Assembly (NCBI RefSeq): GCF_025869345.1 | Contig: NZ_JAOZVW010000146.1 | Coordinates: 1 to 64,000, forward strand | DNA from: Sphingopyxis sp. | GTDB taxonomy: Bacteria > Pseudomonadota > Alphaproteobacteria > Sphingomonadales > Sphingomonadaceae | Reading direction: 5' to 3' | Length of the DNA stretch: 64,000 nucleotides | In this document: positions 19,224-27,627 of the stretch, in pieces | How positions within the stretch are numbered: position 1 is the stretch's first letter | How the letters are laid out: each line of letters opens with the position of its first letter | Program-made: the position numbers and the translations under genes | The notes under the pieces: generated by a model | What the model was told of the DNA's origin: nothing | The model's database searches: none | What the model saw: only the letters and a program-made list of their open reading frames with translations

Positions 19224-20045
19224 CTACTCCGTGGAAGAAGCGGAATGGACGGCAAAAAGCTGGGCGAGGTCGGGAAGCGATCCCGCGAAGATCGCGGGGC
19301 CGCTGTGCGTCGTGCGCACCCACGGCGCGAGCCAGATGCGGAAACCCGCGTCGCGCGCGCGGCGGCAAAAGGCATAGTCGTCGGACAGCAATTCGCGGCT
19401 GTCGGGGTCGATCATCGGCAGGAAGAAGCTCTGCTCGCTGTCGGCGACGCCGTGCGCGGCACGCTCGCCGGGGTCGGTGCGAAAGGCGAGTTCGGGATGC
19501 CGCGCGGCCAGCCCGTCGAGCACGTCGCGGCGGATCAGCATCATCCCCGTCCCGGCGCGCGTCAGCTCGACAAGGTCGGTCAGCGCAAAACGCTGGTCCC
19601 GATGCACGAAATGCAGCGCGAACTCGCCGCCGAAGCGCGCAAGCTCGCCGGGATCGTCCTTCGCCATCCCTTGCTCGACCGCGCGCGCGACGTTGGACCA
19701 GTTCATGATCCTCCGCGGACAAGCCGCGCCAAGGATCGCGCAGTCCTCCTGCTCACGCATCGCCGCCAGCATCGAAAAGACGTCGTCGGCCGCGAAATCG
19801 ATATCGGCGTCGACGAACAGCAGATGCGTACAGTCGCTGGCGCGGAAGATCGCCGCCAGCAGATCGCGCGCGCGGGTGATCGACGCCTGATAGAGGATGA
19901 ACTCGAACCGCACGGCAATGCCCGCCGCCTGCGCCTTCAGTGCGAGGTCGAGCGCGGCGCGGACATAGCTGCCCTGCGCCCCGTCATAGATGGGCGTCGC
20001 CACCATCAGGCGACAATCGGCGAGGGCGGCGTCGGAAACGCTCAT
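19224..20045 (-). CDS. Glycosyltransferase-like (GT-A fold) protein inside the gcv operon
   Basis: A 273-residue protein with features of a GT-A nucleotide-sugar enzyme: an N-terminal strand LMVATPIYDG, a basic QASITRARDLL region, and the DxD-like LLFVDADIDF near residue 90. A C-terminal DDYAFCRRARDAG stretch also fits. There is no membrane helix. The ATG at 20045 has GGAGG six bases upstream, better than the TTG at 20057. It sits between gcvH and gcvPA with short gaps and is thus under the glycine riboswitch. The acceptor and the reason for its placement are unknown. Confidence 0.7.
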   Translation of the reverse strand: MSVSDAALADCRLMVATPIYDGAQGSYVRAALDLALKAQAAGIAVRFEFILYQASITRARDLLAAIFRASDCTHLLFVDADIDFAADDVFSMLAAMREQEDCAILGAACPRRIMNWSNVARAVEQGMAKDDPGELARFGGEFALHFVHRDQRFALTDLVELTRAGTGMMLIRRDVLDGLAARHPELAFRTDPGERAAHGVADSEQSFFLPMIDPDSRELLSDDYAFCRRARDAGFRIWLAPWVRTTHSGPAIFAGSLPDLAQLFAVHSASSTE

Positions 20046-20059
20046 CGAAGCCTCCAAGG

Positions 20060-20081
20060 CCCCTCCCGCAAGCGGGAGGGG
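20060..20081. repeat. Short palindrome between gcvH and the GT gene
   Basis: A near-perfect 22-base palindrome (CCCCTCCCGC, AA, GCGGGAGGGG) lies in the 45-base gap after gcvH. It has no T-run. In the transcript it would form a stable hairpin just before the Shine-Dalgarno of the glycosyltransferase-like gene. Confidence 0.7.
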
Positions 20082-20090
20082 TGAAAGCGG

Positions 20091-20462
20091 TCAAAGATCG
20101 GCGATGAAGGCCTTATAGGCTTCGGCATTCATCAGGCCGTCGAGCTGGCTCTTGTCGCTCAGCGTCATGCGGAAGAACCAGCCTTCGCCCTCGGGGTCGC
20201 TGTTGACGAGCGCCGGGTCCTCTTCGAGCTGGCCGTTGCCCTCGGTCACCACGCCGTCGACCGGCGCATAGACGTCGCTGGCGGCCTTGACCGATTCGAC
20301 GACCGCGGCGTCGCCGCCCGCGGCCAGTTCGGCGCCGGTGTCGGGAACCTCGACGAACACGATGTCGCCAAGCTGGCTCTGCGCGAAGTCGGTGATGCCG
20401 ACCGTCGCGACGTCGCCGTCGACATCGACCCATTCATGCTCTTCGGTATAATAACGCGGCAT
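20091..20462 (-). CDS. gcvH: Glycine cleavage system H protein
   Basis: A 123-residue lipoyl carrier protein. The lipoylated lysine is Lys59 in [15 protein letters not shown]. It shuttles the aminomethyl group between the P and T proteins. It follows gcvT by three bases. Confidence 0.98.
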   Translation of the reverse strand: MPRYYTEEHEWVDVDGDVATVGITDFAQSQLGDIVFVEVPDTGAELAAGGDAAVVESVKAASDVYAPVDGVVTEGNGQLEEDPALVNSDPEGEGWFFRMTLSDKSQLDGLMNAEAYKAFIADL

Positions 20463-20465
20463 CGG

Positions 20466-21599
20466 TCAGCCTCCCTGTTTGCGGACATAGTTATGGGGAA
20501 CGAACGGCATGGCGGCGACGGTGCACGGCACGCGCTTGCCGCGCACTTCGGCGGCGATCGCGGTGCCGGGCGCCGCGTGGTCGCGCGGCACATAGCCCAT
20601 CGCGATCGGCGCGCCGACGCTGGGGGCAAAGCCGCCCGAGGTCACGACGCCGATTTCGGTGTTACCGTCGAACAGCTTCGCGCCTTCACGCACCGGCAGC
20701 TTGCCGTCGACGAGCAGGCCGACGCGCCGACGCGGCGGGCCATCGGCAAGGTGACCGAGAATGCGCGCGGCGCCAGGGAAATTCGCTTCTTCGCGGCGGC
20801 GCTTGCCGATCGCGAAACCAAGGTCGCCCTCGACCGGATCAGTGTCTTCGCTGAGGTCGTGGCCGTAGAGGGGAAGTCCCGCTTCGAGCCGCAGGCTGTC
20901 GCGCGCGCCGAGCCCGATCGGTTTCACCTCGTCCATCGCGCACAGCGCGTCGGCGAAGGCAGCGAGCGCTTCGTTCGGAAGCGAGATTTCAAAGCCGTCC
21001 TCGCCGGTATAGCCCGAGCGGCTGAGCGCGATCGCATGGCCGTTCCACGTCGCGCGCGCGGCCTGCATGAACACCATATCCGCGCATTCGGGCACCAGCC
21101 GCGCCAGTGCGTCAGCCGCCTTCGGCCCCTGGAGCGCGAGCAGGCCATAATCCTCGTTGTGATTGAGGGTGACGTCGTCGGGAAGATTTTCGCGAAGATA
21201 GCCGATGTCGTCCCACTTCACCGCGCCGTTGACCACGACGCCGAGCTGGTCGCCCTCATTGGTGACCATCAAATCGTCCAGAATCCCGCCGTCCTCGCCG
21301 AGCAGCAGCGAATAGCGCATCCGGCCGGGCTTCAACGCCGCGATGTCGCCGGGAACGAGCGTTTCGAGCGCCGCCGCGACATTTTCGCCCGAAAGGCTGA
21401 GCTGCCCCATGTGGCTGACGTCGAACAGGCCCGCATTGTCGCGCGTCCACTGATGTTCGGCCATGATGCCTTCATATTGGATCGGCATCCAATAGCCGGC
21501 GAATTCGACCATTCGGCCGCCGCGCGCGCGGTGCCAGGCGTCGAGCGGCAGCGTCGCGGTGGGGACCGCTTCCTCGCCCGTAAAGTCCGTTTCGGTCAT
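20466..21599 (-). CDS. gcvT: Aminomethyltransferase (glycine cleavage T protein)
   Basis: A 377-residue T protein that transfers the methylene group from GcvH to tetrahydrofolate, releasing ammonia. It shows the folate-binding family segments LFDVSHMGQLSLSG and RSGYTGEDGFEISL. The ATG at 21599 is preferred over a longer start that adds nine unrelated residues. It is the first gene of the operon, directly after the riboswitch. Confidence 0.97.
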   Translation of the reverse strand: MTETDFTGEEAVPTATLPLDAWHRARGGRMVEFAGYWMPIQYEGIMAEHQWTRDNAGLFDVSHMGQLSLSGENVAAALETLVPGDIAALKPGRMRYSLLLGEDGGILDDLMVTNEGDQLGVVVNGAVKWDDIGYLRENLPDDVTLNHNEDYGLLALQGPKAADALARLVPECADMVFMQAARATWNGHAIALSRSGYTGEDGFEISLPNEALAAFADALCAMDEVKPIGLGARDSLRLEAGLPLYGHDLSEDTDPVEGDLGFAIGKRRREEANFPGAARILGHLADGPPRRRVGLLVDGKLPVREGAKLFDGNTEIGVVTSGGFAPSVGAPIAMGYVPRDHAAPGTAIAAEVRGKRVPCTVAAMPFVPHNYVRKQGG

Positions 21600-21658
21600 G
21601 TCAGTCTCCCGCGGTTGACATGGCAAGGCGCGGCCCGATGCCGTCCTGTCGCCATGCC

Positions 21659-21850
21659 CCCTCTGTCACGGGAACCTGAGAGTTTTCCCCCGATGATTCG
21701 GGGTTACCCCTTCGGTGGCCCCGGCGAATTCCGCCGGAACGCTTTCCAGAGTGTCCACTCCAGCCTGCGCGGTCCGTTGACCTGAGAGTTTCCGGGGCGG
21801 TTGCTCCTTCGGTGGCGGCGCAGGTCGCCCTGCCCCGCGCTCTCCCGCGC
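21659..21850 (-). promoter_or_regulatory. Tandem glycine riboswitch
   Basis: On the minus strand two consecutive glycine aptamers precede gcvT. Aptamer 1 (about 21850-21775) has GGAGAG, CACCGAAGGAGCAA and AAACTCTCAGGT. Aptamer 2 (about 21750-21659) has ACTCTGGAAAGCG, CCACCGAAGGGGTAA and AAAACTCTCAGGT. These are the conserved cores of the gcvT RNA motif. Glycine binding normally switches the operon on. The 3' aptamer ends about 60 bases before the gcvT start. Confidence 0.96.
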
Positions 21851-21916
21851 GGCCGGCCGAATCTCCGCAAGGAGGCCCGACAGACGCCCGAGCCTTGGCG
21901 TCGCCTTTTTACGGAG

Positions 21917-22561
21917 TCAATCGGCGAGCGCGCGGATCGCGTCGTTTTCGTGGATATAGACGCCGGACGCCCGCTCGCCGGTCAGCCGGGCAATCGCCTG
22001 CGCGACCCTTTCGGCGGGAATCGAGCGATAGCGGCGCAGCGATCCGTGAAGCAGCGCATCGGTCAGCGGCGCCGCGGCCATCGCAATTCCCTCGCCCAGC
22101 CGCGGCAGCCCCGCGCGGTTCCCGGTCAACAGACCAGGGCGAAGCAGGTCGAGCCGGTCGAACCCCAGCGCGCGAAGCCCATCCTCGACCTCACCCTTGG
22201 TCCGCAGATAGAAATTGGAGGCTTTCGCTGACGCCCCGACGCTGCTGACCGCGATCATCTGCCGCACCCCCGCCTCTTTCGCGGCGCGCGCGCAGGCGAG
22301 AAGCAGATCATGATCGACGGCGCGAAACGCCGCCTGCGATCCCGCCTGCCGGATCGTCGTGCCGAGGCAGGAGATCAGCGTCGCGGGCCGCCGGTCGGCG
22401 ATGAGCGCGGGCCATTGCTCGCTAGGCGCAACGATAATTTCCCGCTGCGACGACGGATCGTCGGGCGCGCGGCGGCTGAGGATCGTCGCGGCGACCGACC
22501 GCGCCACGATGCCGCCGACAAGGCCGGTTGCACCGATCAGCAGGATGTCGGGTGACGCCAT
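21917..22561 (-). CDS. NAD(P)-binding Rossmann-fold protein (TIP30-like)
   Basis: A 214-residue atypical short-chain dehydrogenase. The nucleotide-binding motif GATGLVGG is at residues 10-17, and ISCLGTTIRQAGSQ and the YLRTKGEVEDGL stretch (Tyr/Lys active-site type) match the HTATIP2/TIP30 group. The substrate is unknown. It is separate from the gcv operon: its stop lies upstream of the riboswitch, so the riboswitch needs its own promoter or reads from this gene. Confidence 0.8.
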   Translation of the reverse strand: MASPDILLIGATGLVGGIVARSVAATILSRRAPDDPSSQREIIVAPSEQWPALIADRRPATLISCLGTTIRQAGSQAAFRAVDHDLLLACARAAKEAGVRQMIAVSSVGASAKASNFYLRTKGEVEDGLRALGFDRLDLLRPGLLTGNRAGLPRLGEGIAMAAAPLTDALLHGSLRRYRSIPAERVAQAIARLTGERASGVYIHENDAIRALAD

Positions 22562-22618
22562 AGCCCGATCCTAAGCCGCGCCGCGCCCGATTGGCAATGT
22601 GGGCTCCGGGTTATTTTC

Positions 22619-22948
22619 GCGCAGAGAACGCAGAGTTCGCGGAGATCAGGTGAAAAGGATTCACGCGGAGACGCGGAGGCGCGGAGAGATTCTGCGGCTC
22701 CCTCCACTTTCGTCATTCCCGCGAAAGCGGGAACCCAGCGTAACGAAAGAACCAGCGCGGCAGCGCCGTATCCGAAAACCGCAATTCGGCCCCGACTTGC
22801 GCAGAAGGGACATGGGCTGGCGAAGCGCCAAAACCTTTGGCTGGGTTCCCGCTTTCGCGGGAATGACGAAAGTGGGAGATCGCCAAATCTTTCCGCGTCT
22901 CCGCGTCTCCGCGTGAACAAATCTCTGCGCACTCTGCGTTCTCTGCGC
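22619..22948. repeat. Triple-nested palindromic repeat cluster
   Basis: Three unrelated inverted repeats are nested like Russian dolls. The outer arms are 22619-22635 and 22932-22948 (17 bases, GCGCAGAGAACGCAGAG type). The middle arms are 22660-22678 and 22899-22917 (19 bases, TTCACGCGGAGACGCGGAG type). The inner arms are 22704-22738 and 22841-22875 (35 bases, CATTCCCGCGAAAGCGGG type). All are perfect matches. The 102-base core has no ORF of note. The middle arm sequence recurs at 50679-51124 and the inner at 49761-49848. It fills most of the 393-base gap before dgt. Confidence 0.92.
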
Positions 22949-22954
22949 AACCGA

Positions 22955-24127
22955 TCACGCGTGCGCCAGCGCCCCCGGCACCGCCCCGCGGCCGAAAATC
23001 TCCGCGAAGCGGTCGATCGCGAAGCGGTCGGTCATGCCCGCGATATAGTCGCCGATATGGCGCACCGTCGCCCCCTCCCCTTCGGGCAGGCGCGAGGCCC
23101 AGTCCTCGCCCATCAGGCGCGGGTCGGCGGCGTAGGCGTCGAACAGGCGCGACACCACCTCCTTTGCCCCCACCGCCGCCTCGATCTGCGACGGGTGGTG
23201 ATAGAGATTCGCATACATGAAGCGCTTGAGGTCGCGTTCCTGCCGCGCGAGGTCGCCCGAGAAAGCCCCGAGGGTGCGACCCGCCGCGCGCACCTCGCCG
23301 GCGCTCGCCACCCCGGCGGCGGCGACATTCGCTTCGGTCGTGGCGATCACATCGTTGACCATCACGCCGATCTGGTCGCGCACCAGTTCGCGCAGCAAGC
23401 GGTCGCGCGGCGCGCCGGGAAAGCGCCCCTCGACCGCGCGGTAATTGGCGGCGACGAACGGCTGGTCCATCAACTGGTCGAGCGTCAGCAGCCCCGCGCG
23501 CAGCCCGTCGTCGATGTCGTGATTGTCATAGGCGATGTCGTCGGCCACCGCCGCGACCTGCGCCTCGAGGCTGGCGTGGCTTGCAAGGTCGAGCGGAAAT
23601 TCGCGGTCGATCTCGACCAGCGCCCAGCCGGGATGGCGCACGGGGCCGTTATGCTTGGCGAGCCCCTCCAGCGTCTCCCAGCTCAGGTTCAGCCCGTCGA
23701 AACGCGGATAGGGGCATTCGAGCCGCGCCAAGGTCCGCAGCGTATGGCCATTATGGTCGAAGCCGCCATGCCCCGCCATCGCGGCCTTCAGCGCATCCTC
23801 GCCCGCATGGCCGAAGGGCGGATGGCCGATGTCGTGCGCAAGGCACAGCGCCTCGGTCAGATCCTCGTTGAGGCCGAGCGCGCGGGCGATGCCGCGGCCG
23901 ATCTGCGCGACCTCGATACTGTGGGTCAGGCGGACGCGGTAATGATCGCCGTCGGGGGCGACGAAGACCTGCGTCTTATGGCGCAGGCGGCGAAAGGCGA
24001 TCGAGTGGATGATGCGGTCGCGGTCGCGCTGGAACGCGTCGCGCGGGCCGCGCACGACGCGGCCCGGTTCCTCGTGGCGGCGGCCGCGGCTCTGCGCCGG
24101 ATTGCTGGCGCAGGCGGCGACGCTCAT
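22955..24127 (-). CDS. dgt: Deoxyguanosinetriphosphate triphosphohydrolase-like protein
   Basis: A 390-residue HD-domain dNTP triphosphohydrolase. The metal-binding motifs are RLTHSIEVAQ and CLAHDIGHPPFGHAGE, with downstream DDIAYDNHDIDDG. It hydrolyses dNTPs to nucleosides plus tripolyphosphate; the nucleotide preference of this type is not fixed by sequence. The ATG at 24127 overlaps the stop of the SPOR gene (ATGA). A longer in-frame start covers that gene and is rejected. Confidence 0.92.
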   Translation of the reverse strand: MSVAACASNPAQSRGRRHEEPGRVVRGPRDAFQRDRDRIIHSIAFRRLRHKTQVFVAPDGDHYRVRLTHSIEVAQIGRGIARALGLNEDLTEALCLAHDIGHPPFGHAGEDALKAAMAGHGGFDHNGHTLRTLARLECPYPRFDGLNLSWETLEGLAKHNGPVRHPGWALVEIDREFPLDLASHASLEAQVAAVADDIAYDNHDIDDGLRAGLLTLDQLMDQPFVAANYRAVEGRFPGAPRDRLLRELVRDQIGVMVNDVIATTEANVAAAGVASAGEVRAAGRTLGAFSGDLARQERDLKRFMYANLYHHPSQIEAAVGAKEVVSRLFDAYAADPRLMGEDWASRLPEGEGATVRHIGDYIAGMTDRFAIDRFAEIFGRGAVPGALAHA

Positions 24128-25923
24128 TTGACCGGGTCGACGCTCTGGCCGGCGTCGCTGTTGAACAGGAAACCGTCGCCGCCCGCCTTCTTGTAGTCGC
24201 CGAGCCAGTCCTGCGCCGTCGCGCGATCCTTGAACGGCCCGACGAGCAGGCGCCGCGTCCTGCCCCATTCGGTCGTCGCGGCCGATTTCCCCTTGAACAG
24301 CGCCGCGTTCTTCTTCGCGAACCGGTCATAGTCGAACGCCAGCGCCTTGGCATTGGCGCCGGTCGCGATCTGCACCCAGGTGCGCGCGGGATTGGCCTTC
24401 TTTTCGGCCGCTTCGGCCTTGGCCTTCGCTTCGGCCTCGGCTTTCGCCTTGGCGGCCGCCTCTTCCTTCTCGCGCTTCGCTTCTTCGGCGGCGTCGGCGC
24501 GCTTCTTGTCCTCGCGCAGCCTGGCGAGCACGTCGGCGCCGATCGCGTTGTCGGGCCGCGCCATTTCCTCGGGCGGAATCTCGATCGAACTGGCGATGGC
24601 CGCGAGCGAGGCCAGCGGCGCCTCGGGCGTCACGGCGCTTCCCGCGGGCGCGATCGATGGCGGCGGCGGCATGGGGGCGGCCGCCGGAGCCGGCGCGGGC
24701 CGCCCGACATCGGCGATCGAAAAACCGGGGCCGACGGGGGTCGACGACTGCACGGGGTTCGTGCCGATCGGGGCGACGGATGCGGCCGCCGCCGGAGCAG
24801 GCGCGGCCACCGTTGCGGCGGGCGGGTCCGCCCTGACGGGGACGGGAGACGGACTTGCGGCGGCGGGGGCTGGCTTGTCCACGGCAGGCGGCCGCGCCGC
24901 CGGCGCCCGCGATGCCGCGACGGAAGCGGGTTTGGAAGCGGCTGGCCGCGGCGTCGGCGTCGCTGCCGGAACCGGCGCCGGTTTGGGCTTCGGCGTGGCC
25001 GCCACCGGCGGCCGGCTGCGCTCCGACCGTCTGCCCGCCTCGGTCGCAGGCGGGGAAGGCGATGGCGGCGGCGGGGTCGCGGCGGCGACCTGCACCGGCC
25101 TCCGGCGCGGGCCGAGCTCGCCGCTCGGGAAGCGGCCGAAATGCGCGGCGGCGGCCTGCTGCGCCGGGTTGAGCCGGTCCATCTGCGTCAGATAGGGCAG
25201 GATATTCTGCGCGAGCGCCGGGGGCATCGTCGCATTGACGATCTCGGTCGCCTCGGCATCGCGGCCGTTCATCGCCAGGATCATCGCGCGCAACCGCCAC
25301 GCCGCGCGATCCTGCGCGCGAAGCTGCGGGGTCAGCAACTGCACCGCCCGGTCGGCTTCGCCGCTGATCCCGAGCGAGAGCGCATAGCGGCGCGTCACCT
25401 CGTCATTGGGGGCGATCGACAGCGCGAGCTGATAGTCGCGCTGCGCCGCATCCTGCTGTCCCAGCAGGTCGCGGGCGAGGCCGCGGTCGGCGAGAAAAAG
25501 CCGCTCGGGCGCGCCAAGAAGCTGCGCTTCGCCGAAATAGTCGAGCGCGCGCGTCGGGCTTTCCATATGGACCATCGCCGAGCCGAGCGCCGCCTTGACC
25601 GCGCCGTCACGCGGGCTCGCCTGCTCGGCGCGGGTCAGGAAGCCGACCGCGGCGCGATAATCCTCGAGCTCGTTCGAAGCGCGCCCGGCATCGAGCAGCG
25701 CCGCGGCATCATTGCTGTTCGTCGCCAGCCGCCCGAGCGCCGACGACAGCAGGGTTCGCGCCGCGGTGCGCTTGTCCATCGCCGCTTTCGTCGCCGCATC
25801 GGGCGTCGCCGCCTGAAAGGCGAGCGCAGGCGTGGCGATCGCGCTCGTCAGCAGCAGCGCGCCCGCCGCCGCCGCCAGGCGCCGGGCCCGTCCGGGTCCG
25901 GCGGCCCAACCCTGTCGCCGCAT
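24124..25923 (-). CDS. SPOR domain protein with TPR-like N-terminal half
   Basis: A 599-residue exported protein. A signal peptide (about 1-36) is followed by TPR-like helices (about 60-260), then a long Pro/Ala-rich linker (about 275-430) and a charged Lys/Glu/Ala helix. A C-terminal SPOR domain (about 515-599) contains WVQIATGANAKAL and LLVGPFKDRATAQ. SPOR domains bind denuded septal peptidoglycan, so a division or wall role fits its position after ftsZ. The ATG at 25923 with GGAAAG is preferred to the GTG at 25947. It is followed by dgt with overlap. Confidence 0.82.
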   Translation of the reverse strand: MRRQGWAAGPGRARRLAAAAGALLLTSAIATPALAFQAATPDAATKAAMDKRTAARTLLSSALGRLATNSNDAAALLDAGRASNELEDYRAAVGFLTRAEQASPRDGAVKAALGSAMVHMESPTRALDYFGEAQLLGAPERLFLADRGLARDLLGQQDAAQRDYQLALSIAPNDEVTRRYALSLGISGEADRAVQLLTPQLRAQDRAAWRLRAMILAMNGRDAEATEIVNATMPPALAQNILPYLTQMDRLNPAQQAAAAHFGRFPSGELGPRRRPVQVAAATPPPPSPSPPATEAGRRSERSRPPVAATPKPKPAPVPAATPTPRPAASKPASVAASRAPAARPPAVDKPAPAAASPSPVPVRADPPAATVAAPAPAAAASVAPIGTNPVQSSTPVGPGFSIADVGRPAPAPAAAPMPPPPSIAPAGSAVTPEAPLASLAAIASSIEIPPEEMARPDNAIGADVLARLREDKKRADAAEEAKREKEEAAAKAKAEAEAKAKAEAAEKKANPARTWVQIATGANAKALAFDYDRFAKKNAALFKGKSAATTEWGRTRRLLVGPFKDRATAQDWLGDYKKAGGDGFLFNSDAGQSVDPVK

Positions 25924-26006
25924 CGCTTTCCATGGCCGCAAGGGCACGTCAGATCATCCCGATTTCAGGCCCGCCTTGCCCGGAGCAACGGCCGCTTACT
26001 GCCCTG

Positions 26007-27476
26007 TTACTGGTTGTTCTGGCGTCCGAGGAAGCGCGGGATGTCGACCCCGTCCTCCTTGCCCTCTTCGCGGTCGGCGGTCGAACCGCGCGACAGGCGC
26101 GACATGCGCTCGAACAGCGTTCCACCACCGAGCGCGCGCGCAGGCGCATCCTCGGCAGGTGCGGCGTGCGGAGCGGCTTCGGCAGCCGGAGCGGCAGGTT
26201 GATAGCCGGTCGGAGCTTCGGGCTCGCTGAGCACCAGCTCGTCGGCGGTATCGTCATAGCGCGCCGCGACCTGCGAGAGCTCCATCGGTTCTTCCTCGGC
26301 AACGGCCTCGGCAGGCGCCTCGGCCTGCGGCGCGTCGCCGAGCGAGAAGCCGGGGGCCGGGTCATTGTCGGCTTCGACAGGAGCCTCGACCGGCGCTTCG
26401 GGCGCGGCCGCCTCGACAGGTTCCTCAGCGACCGGAGCCGGTGCGACGGTGCGCGCGGGCTGGAACGAGAAGCTGCGCGTCGCGGGCGCCGCCTGCGCCG
26501 ACGTGTCGCCGGTGCTGTCGATGCCGGTCGCGACGACCGACACGCGAATCTTGCCGTCGAGATTGTCGTTGAAGGCGCTGCCCCAGATGATGTTCGCGTC
26601 GGGATCGACCAGTTCGCGGATATGGTTCGCGGCCTCGTCGACTTCCATCAGGCGCATGTCCTCGCCGCCGGTGATCGAGATGATGACGCCCTTTGCGCCT
26701 GCCATCGACACGCCGTCGAGCAGCGGGTTGGCGATCGCCTTTTGCGCCGCCTCGAGCGCGCGGCCGTCGCCTTCGGCTTCGCCGGTGCCCATCATCGCCT
26801 TGCCCATTTCGCGCATAACGCTGCGCACGTCGGCGAAGTCGAGGTTGATGAGGCCGGGCATGACCATCAGGTCGGTGATGCCGCGTACGCCCTGCTGAAG
26901 CACTTCGTCGGCCATGGTGAACGCTTCCTTGAAGGTCGTGTTCGGGTTGGCGACGAGGAAGAGATTCTGGTTCGGAATGACGATCAGCGTGTCGACATGG
27001 TCCTGAAGCTCGGCAATGCCGGCCTCGGCCGACCGCATACGGCGCTGGCCCTCGAAGGTGAAGGGCTTGGTCACGACGCCGACGGTCAGGATGCCGCGGT
27101 CGCGCGCCGCCTTGGCGATCACCGGCGCCGCGCCGGTGCCGGTGCCGCCGCCCATGCCGGCCGCGACGAAGCACATATGCGCGCCGTTCAGCGCTTCCTC
27201 GACCTGGCTGATGCTTTCCTCGGCCGCCGCGCGCCCGACCTCGGGCCGCGAGCCCGCGCCCAGACCCTGCGTGATCTGCGTGCCGAGCTGGATACGCCGC
27301 TCCGCCGGCGAGGCGTTGAGCGCCTGCGCGTCGGTGTTGGCAACGACGAAATCGACGCCCTCGACCCGCGCGGCGATCATGTTTGCGATGGCATTGCCGC
27401 CCGCGCCGCCGACCCCGATGACCGCGATCCGCGGCTTCAGCTCATCGACCTGCGGCGGGCCAATATTGATGCTCAT
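26007..27476 (-). CDS. ftsZ: Cell division protein FtsZ
   Basis: A 489-residue tubulin-like GTPase that forms the Z ring. Its GTP-binding signature GGGTGTG is at residues 109-115, with [14 protein letters not shown] at the N terminus. The globular domain ends near residue 320 and is followed by a long Ala/Pro/Glu-rich linker and the conserved C-terminal peptide [12 protein letters not shown], which recruits FtsA. ATG 27476 is used; a TTG codon directly before it is in frame. It is the last gene of the dcw cluster, 151 bases after ftsA, with its own GANTC-containing upstream region. Confidence 0.98.
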   Translation of the reverse strand: MSINIGPPQVDELKPRIAVIGVGGAGGNAIANMIAARVEGVDFVVANTDAQALNASPAERRIQLGTQITQGLGAGSRPEVGRAAAEESISQVEEALNGAHMCFVAAGMGGGTGTGAAPVIAKAARDRGILTVGVVTKPFTFEGQRRMRSAEAGIAELQDHVDTLIVIPNQNLFLVANPNTTFKEAFTMADEVLQQGVRGITDLMVMPGLINLDFADVRSVMREMGKAMMGTGEAEGDGRALEAAQKAIANPLLDGVSMAGAKGVIISITGGEDMRLMEVDEAANHIRELVDPDANIIWGSAFNDNLDGKIRVSVVATGIDSTGDTSAQAAPATRSFSFQPARTVAPAPVAEEPVEAAAPEAPVEAPVEADNDPAPGFSLGDAPQAEAPAEAVAEEEPMELSQVAARYDDTADELVLSEPEAPTGYQPAAPAAEAAPHAAPAEDAPARALGGGTLFERMSRLSRGSTADREEGKEDGVDIPRFLGRQNNQ

Positions 27477-27555
27477 CAACCAATCTCCCTGTGCGGCGGA
27501 CCTGCGCCGCGTCCCTCACCTTGCGACCCATCCGGACGTCAGTCCCACCGTCCGG

Positions 27556-27594
27556 GATTCTGTGACCGCATTGCACTATTGTGACGTGGGAATC
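27556..27594. promoter_or_regulatory. Two GANTC sites upstream of ftsZ
   Basis: GATTC at 27556-27560 and GAATC at 27590-27594 lie 80-118 bases before the ftsZ ATG in the ftsA-ftsZ gap. GANTC is the CcrM methylation site of alphaproteobacteria. In Caulobacter, ftsZ transcription depends on CcrM methylation; the same here is inference. Confidence 0.5.
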
Positions 27595-27627
27595 ACCCAA
27601 AAAATTAACCTTTCCCACGCCCGTCGT

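Noticed and set aside
22619-22948. CRISPR array
   Set aside because: The repeats are inverted pairs in concentric order, not direct repeats with regular unique spacers.
27598-27612. CtrA binding site (TTAACC) near the end of ftsA
   Set aside because: Only one half-site is present and the second TTAA at the required spacing is missing.
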